DNA from: Hygrophila difformis
Lineage: Eukaryota; Streptophyta; Magnoliopsida; Lamiales; Acanthaceae
Direction: 5' to 3'
Length of the DNA: 64,000 bases
Assembly (NCBI GenBank): GCA_030278955.1
Contig: JAOANR010000001.1
Location: forward strand, 6,002,874-6,066,873
The position numbers were made by a program, and so were the translations under genes. Shown in pieces: positions 55,213 through 64,000 of this stretch; positions within the stretch are counted from its first letter, which is position 1, and the number at the start of each line of letters is the position of its first letter. The notes under the pieces were generated by a model, which ran no database searches, was not told the DNA's origin, and saw nothing but the letters and a program-made list of their open reading frames with translations.

Positions 55213-57781
55213 TATTGAATACTCTCCGCAAAACAATTAAGGACCTAATCATAATCTGACAACAACAGATAATTTTTCAATGGCTCATTCTATGGAAACA
55301 ATTATAAATAAAGTACATCTTGAAAACATAAGTGTTAATAATGAAGCTAAGAAAATGCAGCGAGAGAGCATCCAAATATATATGGCTAGAGTCACAATGA
55401 TCTATGCAAACAACAGCAAAAGATGAACCAAAATATTCAATTGTAGTCATTATTCGTCTATTCGAAGTATTAATGGCCAATTAATAAACAGACCAACACT
55501 TGATTTTGCTGTATACGACTCTGTTACTATCATTTTAGAATTGTTTGGTATACTTAATAACATCATGATTCGCCAATAACTACTATCACTGCTATTGCGA
55601 CTTCGAGGCTTGATTATAGTTTATTTATTTTCCTTAAAAACAGTTTTGGCACCCGCAAATTTGCAATCATTTTGTAATCCCTGCAAGCTTGTGTAAAGTT
55701 GTCCAAATACATGAAAGCATCTAATCCTATTCACCACAGAGCATCATGTTTAGTAAACACTACATAAAGCAAAGAGCCAGAACACCTATCATTACAATCG
55801 TTTTTAAGTCATCCACAGACTCCAGCAGTAAATAAAGAACATCCAATGGGAAGTGACCAACAAGCACAGAACCTGTTAAAGTTTGCAAACATAACGATAT
55901 ACTCCGTATAAACCTTTATAAGCAACCGATACAACAAAGTCAGTAACAAAGAAACGAGGCTTAACCATCCTGATGTTCGCCTTAGAATCAAGATATGTAA
56001 CACAGAGCGGTCCTTAGATCATTAGCTTTACATGACATTCCAGATGAACTATAGCGACAAGGCGACAGCCAGATCACCATCATGAACCACTCCCGTCAAA
56101 GCTCAGGCAAAACAAAACCCTAAGTCCCTAACCAAATCACTAAATTCAATTTTTCAAAAAAAAGAATAGCTTTCAATAAATAGATCAGCATAAAAAAAAC
56201 TAACACCTTCTTGCAACAATTACACTTCATACAAGAGAAACCTGGCTACCAAAATTCAACGGGCTTGAAGCAGGCACAACACAATAATCAATTCCAAAAA
56301 ACTTAGAAGTAAAAACAACCCACCAACTCCATAAATGGTCAAACTTTCATTAATTTCAGCTCTAAACCAAACAGCACGAAACACTAAAACCTAATTAGGA
56401 CACCGAATCCTTCGCCAAAAATAAATAAACAAAAATAAAAACTATACCCTGAATTGGTAGCTCTGGCGAAGCACCCAGAAATCAGAAATCGCCCATTTTT
56501 TCCCACAACTGAGAAGAAAGTCCAAACTTCAAACCAATTTGCTGACGGAACGAGACGGGACAGGACGTCTGCAGATATATAAAATATGCATATATGCTTA
56601 TATCATCTACATCAAACAGTGCATAGTTAAATACTTCAAATGGGAGTAAAATTATTAAAATGGGGAATAGGGGAAAACTTGAATCAGTGAAATTGGTTTT
56701 AAATCATGGAATTTAATTATGATTCTCCAGCCTCAAAAAATAAAAAGAAAAAAAAATAATTTAATCCTCACGCCAATGTCGCCCTCCTTGTCCCTGTTCA
56801 GGAGATACTATATGAAAATCAAAAGCTTCCCGTTCCATAATGGCCGCAACGTGTGTTGGCCAATTTGCCGCATGTGAAAACCCCAAACTACCCCTCTACG
56901 TATGCATAGTAGACAGACTCATTAGTCAGTGAATGTTCAACTACTTTGATGATGTCAATATTTATTTAAATCAGATTCACATTCCTTAATGACTTAATTT
57001 TCATAGTATTATATAGTTTCCATTTAAAAAAATAAAATAAAAATTGTTCGAACCCGAAACTTTTACTTAAGATGTCAGAGCCTCACAGTATTCAAGTGCA
57101 TAGTTTTCAATTTTTTTTTAAAAAAAAAAAGAAGATTTATGCGAAGCAGCTGGAGTTTTCCATAAAATTGAATATCTTTAAATATAAAATATTCATCATT
57201 CAAAATATTTAAATGATTACATGTAACGCTTAATTATCCCTTGGCTATTTAGCAAAAGCTTATCCATTAAAAAGTGATAAAGGCAAACTCTCACTTTTTG
57301 CTCTATTAATCATGGCATCTTGCTTCCTAGGGGTGAGGAATACTCGACTCGATACTCGATTAGACTCTTAAATTTTAAAAATATAAAAATAGAAAAACTA
57401 TTAAATACAACTTAAGCTTTCTTAAGCCTAACAAACTTATATTTTGCAACATAATAAGTAAAACTGCCAATTAAAACTCAAATTATATACTATCTAGCCT
57501 AGTTAAATTCGGGCTTGAACTTTAAATTTTGTTACTGTTCAAGCTCGATACTCGATCACCCATTGCTTCCACTTATTTTGACTCCACTTATTTTGACTTG
57601 ATTTAGAAATCTACCCTTTTTGGATACTTGTCATTTGCAAAGTGGAGGGTGTCCGAGACTAGATGAATTGTAGTAATTGCAAAAAAGGTGTCCTGCATTA
57701 ATACAAGCCAATGAATAATTATTAAAAATTGAAATAGTAAATCACCATAACAATCGACTTTATATAATATACAAGGGATCG
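55213..57781. other. NF-YA leader introns and promoter, then intergenic
   Basis: The region to about 56560 is probably the spliced 5' untranslated region and promoter of NF-YA. Beyond that AT-rich DNA holds no supported gene. Confidence 0.45.
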
Positions 57782-59132
57782 GTTAGGGTGCGATTGCACA
57801 ATCCCACAGCACATCAAGGCAAAGATCTTGAGCGTCCAATTAAAATCCAAGGGTTGTAAATGCAAAAGGGTATAATTGTCATAAAGTCAAACTTCACTCT
57901 TGACGGAGGAATATATAATCCTATATTTAGTATGTTATCAATCTAATATTTGGTAAATCATATCAAATATTTGGTAATCTAATCTATATCTACGATCAAA
58001 AATCCTTATTAAAGAGGGGAAACGATGCTACCAAAAATAATTATGTGATGCTTTCAAAAATATTTCCAGCGGCCCAACATTGAAGAATTCAGCGACACCA
58101 ATTTGAAGAATTCAGCGAGGTTGGCATATACATTTCAGCGATGTTGGCATATACATTTCAGCGATGTTGGCATATACAATTCAGCGATGCTACCAAATAT
58201 CATTCTAATATTTGGTAAATCATATCAAATATATAATCATATATTTAGTATGTTATCAATCTAATATTTGGTAAATCATATCAAATATTTGGTAATCTAA
58301 TCGATATCTACGATCAAAAATCCTTATTAAAGAGGGGAAACGATGCTACCAAAAATAATTATGTGATGCTCTTAAAATATTTTCAGCGGCCCAACATTGA
58401 AGAATTCAACGACACCACTTTGAAGAATTCAGCGATGTTGGCATATCCATTTCAGCGATGTTGGCATATACAATTCAGCGATGCTACCAAATATCATTTA
58501 GCGATGTTACAAAAAATAATTCAATGATGCTACAAAAAAATATTTCAGACCCTACCTAAAGGAATGCATCGACTACTCTCAGACGAATTCAGCGACAATA
58601 ACAAGAAGAATTCAGCGATGCTACCATATACAATTCAGCGATGTTTAAAAAAATAATTCGGTGATGCTATAAAAAAAATATTTCAGTGACCTTACCTAAA
58701 GGAATTCAGCGATGTTGGCATATACATTTCAGCAATGTTAGCATATACATTTCAGCGATGTTGGCATATACATTTCAGCGATGTTACCATATACATTTCA
58801 GCGATGTTGGCATATACATTCCCATCAACAATTCAGCGACTCAATATAGAAACATTTGATGTACTTTTTCATGAACAAATATGTATATTATATAGCTTCA
58901 TAAATAAGCAAATTGGAGTATAAGGTAAGATCGATTGAACGTATTGAAATGCGTAGAAAAAAAGTAGAGTTGAAGAGCATACAGAATTGAGCGATTGTTT
59001 GTTAATACAACTAAATATAGCAAATTTACTATTTTAACCTTTAAGTTAATCTCAACCATCAATTTATAAAGTGATTCAATGGCTGCGATTGACCGCAGCA
59101 CGTCAAGTCAAAAGCATCAATCGCACCCTAAC
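57782..59132. mobile_element. Non-autonomous TIR element with internal satellite-like array
   Basis: Terminal inverted repeat GTTAGGGTGCGATTG at 57782 and CAATCGCACCCTAAC ending at 59132, a 15-base perfect pair. The 1351-bp interior has a direct duplication of about 120-150 bp offset by 318 bp (TTTAGTATGTTATCAATC at 57926 and 58244). Between about 58080 and 58840 are more than 20 copies of CAGCGATG or CAGCGAC in units such as ATTTCAGCGATGTTGGCATA. No transposase and no clear target duplication, so the superfamily is open. Confidence 0.7.
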
Positions 59133-59595
59133 GGAATTGAATATACAAACAATGATACAAATTCAAACATGTTGATTTTAGATAATCTTAACAATCGCTA
59201 ACAAGAACAACTATTTTTTCTGATCTCCATCATCCAATCTTTTTATCAAACTATCATTTTATTGTAATCATCTATATTTCAGTTGATCATCAAAAGTCAA
59301 AACTACAAAAACAGTACTGTTTTAAAATGACTACCATTTATTAAATTAAAATTATTGATGGATTACAAGAATCAAACCACTTAATTTTGATTGAAAAGCC
59401 CATTTGTATTTGCTGTGACTTATTAGAAACAAGCTTGTGTGTGTTTTCATAGATCTAACTAACACACTATAATAAGGACTTAATTCCAAGATCTGAAGTG
59501 ACCACTGTAAAAATATCCTATATTTTTTGCGAAATTATGCACGGCTTTCCTCTTTATGTTATTAAAGGGGATGCCATTTTTTTCCCCTCCCCCCA

Positions 59596-59645
59596 CAAAA
59601 AAAAAAAAAAAAACAAAAACAAAAACAAAAACAAAAAAAAAAAAA
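59596..59645. repeat. A-rich simple repeat with (CAAAAA)n
   Basis: An A-run followed by CAAAAACAAAAAC units and another A-run. Confidence 0.85.
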
Positions 59646-59749
59646 CACTTTTTTTTAGAACAAGGAATTTTATTTATGCTATTAACCTAATTTTTGACAA
59701 CCCACTTATCCACATGCAATATATTTTTCCCCAATTTGTTTCCAAAATA

Positions 59750-60023
59750 CTTCATCCGTCTCACTATAATTACTACATAGCACTGTTTGTCACTATTCAC
59801 TATTTAATTCTGATGATAAAAATTTTGATTTAAATTTTTATCATAGTTATGTAAGAAGAAATATAGTCAAATGAGATCTTGTTAGATTCGTCTAATCGTG
59901 TAGTTTTAGAATATCAACTTTTTATAATTTTTAATTGTATATAATTTAAGTTATTAATCATTAAAAATGTTTTCGGCATACGTGCTGGGAGGGAGTGTAG
60001 CAATTTGAATAAGACAGAGGAAG
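59750..60023. mobile_element. Stowaway-like MITE, diverged, reverse family A
   Basis: Starts CTTCATCCGTCTCACTATAA and ends AAGACAGAGGAAG, flanked by TA. The interior has the reverse family A landmarks (GAGATCTTGTTAGATTCGTC, AAGTTATTAATCATTAAAAA). Confidence 0.7.
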
Positions 60024-61241
60024 TAATATGCCCCGTACAAATTTTAACAGTGAAGAAACAATAGTGTATTTGTCGTATTCAAACAGTTAAAAAATTGTTC
60101 AGGGGCAAATGGGTCGTATACTAAAAAGAGGAAAGCACTAGTGGACTGGTGGTTAGGGTGGAATAATCGTATGGGACCACCACATGTCCAGTGCGGGACG
60201 GCCCCACAGTTGGTTGGCCGACACGTGGTTGACTTAACGGCTCACTAACGGAGTGTTATCCTCCTTGGAGTTCCAGTAACGGCGTTGATGATGAAACATT
60301 TCCTAACACGTGGTGGAGCACTAACCGCACGATTTCTCAGTAAAAAAAAGTCTATTTTATTTTATTTGTTCCCCCCCCCCCCCCCCCACCCCTGATTTAT
60401 CTCTTAAAATTCATCACTAAGGTGAGGTGATAATGATGATGAAACATTTCCTAACCATAAAGTCAATTGTTAGTACTTTATTAATTCTAAATTTAAGACA
60501 GATTCTAGAGATAAAGGGACAAAAAGAAAAGCGTGGTTGTTAGCATTTAGCAACTTCGCAAGTATTGAAACATCCTCTTGGTCCATTATTTGCATCTTGT
60601 ATCAATTAATGATCTTTATCTCAAGATATCTTAATTTGCCATTGTCAAATGTTTATCCACTGATGTCTTATATAACTGCTGACGCTTTGACACTCACCTT
60701 TGGTGCATCAAAGTTATAGTAAGATGTATGAATGTATAGAAAATAAAATTTCCAAATACCTGACTTTGCTAAACTATACGACTTCTCCTCACCTTTGAAC
60801 TATGATTTGCTTGCCTTAACTAAATATTTTTATGTTTGCTGTTCATAGATGAGTTTGAGATAATGTTCTGGTGTTTGGGGTGATTTTGCGGGGGCATTTT
60901 AATTGTTTATACTCTGTTCATTTATGCAATTTGAGAGAATTACATATTGCCCGCAATTGTTAGAATGTTTTTTTTTAAATATGTTATAATATGGGTCATA
61001 GTTAAATTTTTTTATTTAATAACTGTGTTCTGATTGTTGAAAAGTAGTGACACTGTGTTACTTTATGTTCACCTGATCACCTCATTCTTGCTCTTTTATT
61101 TGTAAAATTGTAGTTAAGTTTTAACCTACATGAGTAAGAACAAAAGCAATTCATCAAACCAATCCATCTTCGATATCTTAAGACAAACAATCTAAACCAA
61201 CATTCTTTCAACCAACAACGGGTTGAGTACCTGTCTCTGTG
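60024..61241. other. Intergenic, 3' flank of the FRA10AC1 gene
   Basis: No gene seen. Includes a run of about 16 C near 60372-60387. The last 100-150 bases should be the FRA10AC1 3' untranslated region. Confidence 0.5.
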
Positions 61242-63110
61242 TCAAGGAAACATTCCTTCAAGATACTCTTCGAAGTCGTCGTCGTCATCCTGGCGAGCAC
61301 CAGCAGAAGTTGAAGCCTTCTTTCCTGAAAATCATATTGTGGAGTTCTGAATTCATTGTTTCAACTACACGGAATAAGAAATAATGCAGTGGGTGTACCC
61401 TTTCTTCTGTCTTTGCTGCTCCTGTTGTCGATAACTGTATCATCATCATCTTCTTCAGAATCATCAGTTTCAGGTCTATCCCTGAGAAGATCAGAAATAT
61501 TTAGCCTACCCTAAATCACTAGTTTGCACGGAAATAGAGAAGAAAAGAAAATACATTCTTAACATACGCTACTTTCATGATGCACTTGCCTTTTCTTGCG
61601 GCGTTTTTCATTCTCTTTTTGTTTCAATTGTTCCTTTTCCTTCTCCTTTTGCTTCTTGTAATAAAGCTTCTCTGCACATCTATTTCAAGGGAATTGGACT
61701 ATGGTCATTATACTAAGCGAAAGATCATGCTATCAAAGGGGAAAAACATCATATTTCGATTAAACTAAAAATTTCCATGTCGACATTGTTTCTGAATCAC
61801 AACCATGCCAATATACATGTCGGGAGTCTGTCTCAACCTCTAGTTTATCAACAAGGTGATAAAACTGAGTGTCATATGCTCTACTTTATCTAGTCACTTC
61901 TAAGTTCTAAATTGTAAAACTTTTTCCTCGAATTGCAATAAAGGTTTCTTGTTAAAAAACTGTTGCTTATGAATATTAAAATACTACTATCAGTCTACCA
62001 TGTTTATATAGTGTTTTGAAAGCTAAACCAAAATAAATGAGTATTTATATTCACCTCTCACATGCCACTAATTTCACCAGAGCTTGTTTGTTTTCCCCAG
62101 CTTCAAAATAAGAAAAATTCACCTGCATTTCGATTATATTACTGAGAACAAAGAAAATTAATTTATGACTCTTGATTTCACATAGCACATGTATACTTGT
62201 ATAGTAGTCCTAGTAAAGGATAACCACCATTCACTGGAACTAACCTCATAGCTTGATAAACCGTCTTTTTCATTGCAGTGCTTATTACCGCATTCAAACT
62301 GTCCTGACAGTCAAAAAATTTATAGCTAAGAGTAACTACGGGATAACTGCAAGAAAATGTGAACCCTGAAAACCGACATTCCAGGTTGGACGCCATAGTT
62401 TCAAATAACCATCACTTATTAAGAGTTAAACAAGATAGGAAGAGGAAAAACAGAGAAGTTTAAGAGAGAGAGTACCTTTCCCAGATATTACTTCCTTTTC
62501 AGTCCTCCATCTGAGACCAATCTGAAAAGAGTAATGCCCCAGTTCAAACCAAAGGGTTTGTGTAAACATGAATTTATAAAGAAACAAAACGAAAACAAAT
62601 AACAACTAAATACTCCCAGCCACACTCCATTATAGAGCCAACAACAAATATCATTCATAACCTCATGCTGGAAAAAGTTTTCTAACTCGAAAATGTAGAA
62701 GGAAAAAGTAACTGCACTTTAGCCTGAGCATGCAGAACAGAGTGATTTTGCTTATCTTTCAACAAGACCATCTAACACGAAAAGTTTTAGCAACTAGATT
62801 GATAATTTCCTAATGGTTTTCCTTTGAACGCAACAAACCAAATACTACCAAAATTTGTCTTCTGACTTTGCTTTTAAGAACTACTTATTTTATTCATGAT
62901 GAGTATTCACAAGGAAATAGGTATATATGAAGAAGCATCAAGTTACAAGATATGGAGTAGACAAAATATTGAGAATAACACAATAAAAGAAACATAAAAA
63001 TGCAATGCATAACATCTGAAACATAAAGAATAGTGGCTAATAAAACAGTGACGATGTTAACTATCATTACCTTCCCAGTCTTGTATCTAGACATATCAGC
63101 TATGCAGTAC
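61242..63110 (-). CDS. FRA10AC1: FRA10AC1 homologue (C-terminal part, seven exons)
   Basis: Minus strand, 3' part only: exons 63110-63071, 62521-62476, 62303-62245, 62122-62055, 61679-61590, 61481-61399, 61324-61242. Joined, they read YCIADMSRYKTGKIGLRWRT, then the Cys/His motif FECGNKHCNEK, NFSYFEAGENKQALVKLVAC, ERCAEKLYYKKQKEKEKEQ and an acidic tail ending DDDDDFEEYLEGMFP. This is the conserved domain of Fra10Ac1, a nuclear protein associated with spliceosomal factors in animals. The CX4C and CX2C pairs suggest zinc binding. The 61590/61589 splice uses a GC donor (AAAAG|GCAAGT); the other six junctions are GT-AG. N-terminal exons were not found before the right edge and lie beyond it. Confidence 0.9.
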
Positions 63111-64000
63111 CTTCACTGAGTTAAATGAAACAAGAACATTCCAGAAAAGTGATAATTTAAACAGCTAACGGTTCTGTTTCAGCAGGCATAAAAAATGTAA
63201 CATAATTGGATCAACACAGTCATATTGTATGGCACTGGGGATGCTTCAAAATGTAGGTTACCCAGCAAAGTTTTGTGCTAGAACAACATGAGTATGCATG
63301 TAGATCATGTGTTAAGACTCAAGTTTCAGAACAGACTCTCACTATCAGAATAACTTCCTGCATCCAAATTTTGAAGCATGCCATTTGATTTGACACAAAG
63401 TTCCAATCAAGTTCATAAATAATTTTCTTCCAATGAAAAATTATTGATACTGTAACCATGTATTATGTACAGCATCAGGTAAATATTTACTTTGGAAAGC
63501 AACAATTCAAGTATTTGTAACATTTGACAATGGAGTAACATTCTTGTACTGTGTGATGATGCACAATGGTTCCTGAGCATGCTTTAGAGGGCATATAATG
63601 TTGAATGGTATCAGACAGACTCTATAATCTTAGCTTGTGACATAAAACCATCCCTCCATGCCAACAAAGTAAAGATACCGACACCTTCTCACAAAAAGTT
63701 GCATGCCAAAATTTATGCCCATGTTGTTCCCAACCTCTAAGTGCAAAAATGATGCCTTCATCAAAAAATATATTGTCGAATAAAATTGCTTTCCTGGTAA
63801 TCCACTAAGCCTATAGCAATTTTATATCACCATGTTACTTATTTTCCAACAACTTGCTACATCATGTTCAAATTACTAATAACTCAATCAATAAGTGAAC
63901 ACACTCATAAAAGTCTCTATCAACAAAAACTGCCTTGATATATCCGATTTTGCTAACTTTTTGAGTGCTTACACTTAAATCAATTTCTATTTGGCATTCT
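63111..64000 (-). other. Probable intron of the FRA10AC1 gene
   Basis: The exon ending at 63110 begins with the last base of a split codon, so at least one more exon lies upstream. No candidate exon is visible in these 890 bases, so they are most likely intron. Confidence 0.5.

Noticed and set aside
59498..59833. 111-codon frame across an A-rich simple repeat
   Set aside because: Lysine/asparagine run is a translation of (CAAAAA)n.

Overview
This is eudicot nuclear DNA: genes with many GT-AG introns, AT-rich intergenic DNA, abundant Stowaway-like MITEs and tRNA-derived SINEs, and a nearly intact endogenous pararetrovirus. The species cannot be fixed from the sequence. No clear organellar or bacterial segment was seen.

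Layout, left to right. 1-830 is a degenerate minisatellite built around CTTGGTAAG. 1604-2975 (-) is a secreted DUF642 cell-wall protein. 3096-3770 is a Mutator-like foldback MITE with long inverted repeats. 5541-16003 is a caulimovirid-type endogenous viral element (EVE) of about 10.5 kb with nine open, tightly packed reading frames. 19459-22350 (+) is an AATF/Che-1/Bfr2 homologue in 13 coding exons. 22918-26508 (-) is a ZIP-family metal transporter in 5 coding exons. 32254-32763 (-) is the single-exon ferredoxin-thioredoxin reductase variable chain. 36392-42168 (+) is a multi-PHD protein with a Tudor-like C-terminus, 12 exons. 42839-45702 (-) is a GH28 polygalacturonase, 9 exons. 52490-55212 (-) is an NF-YA transcription factor, 5 coding exons. 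61242-63110 (-) holds the last seven exons of a FRA10AC1 homologue that runs off the right edge. The intergenic DNA is filled with MITEs (some nested in each other), SINEs and satellite-like arrays.

The standout locus is the EVE. Around the virus circle it reads: TATA box, polyadenylation signal, leader, three small ORFs, [linear ends], tRNA-Met primer-binding site, three small ORFs, movement protein, a 1575-codon capsid/protease/reverse transcriptase/RNase H polyprotein, and a viroplasmin/transactivator. The polyprotein carries the badnavirus-type CX2CX11CX2CX4CX2C region, yet the movement protein is a separate ORF and a caulimovirus-type transactivator is present. All nine frames are open and several overlap by 1-8 nt. 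This mosaic layout and large size fit no genus I can name with confidence.

The host genes are unrelated housekeeping and cell-wall genes and form no pathway. Their exon models were built by hand from GT/AG signals (one GC-AG), frame continuity and family similarity. Every complete model sums to a multiple of three.
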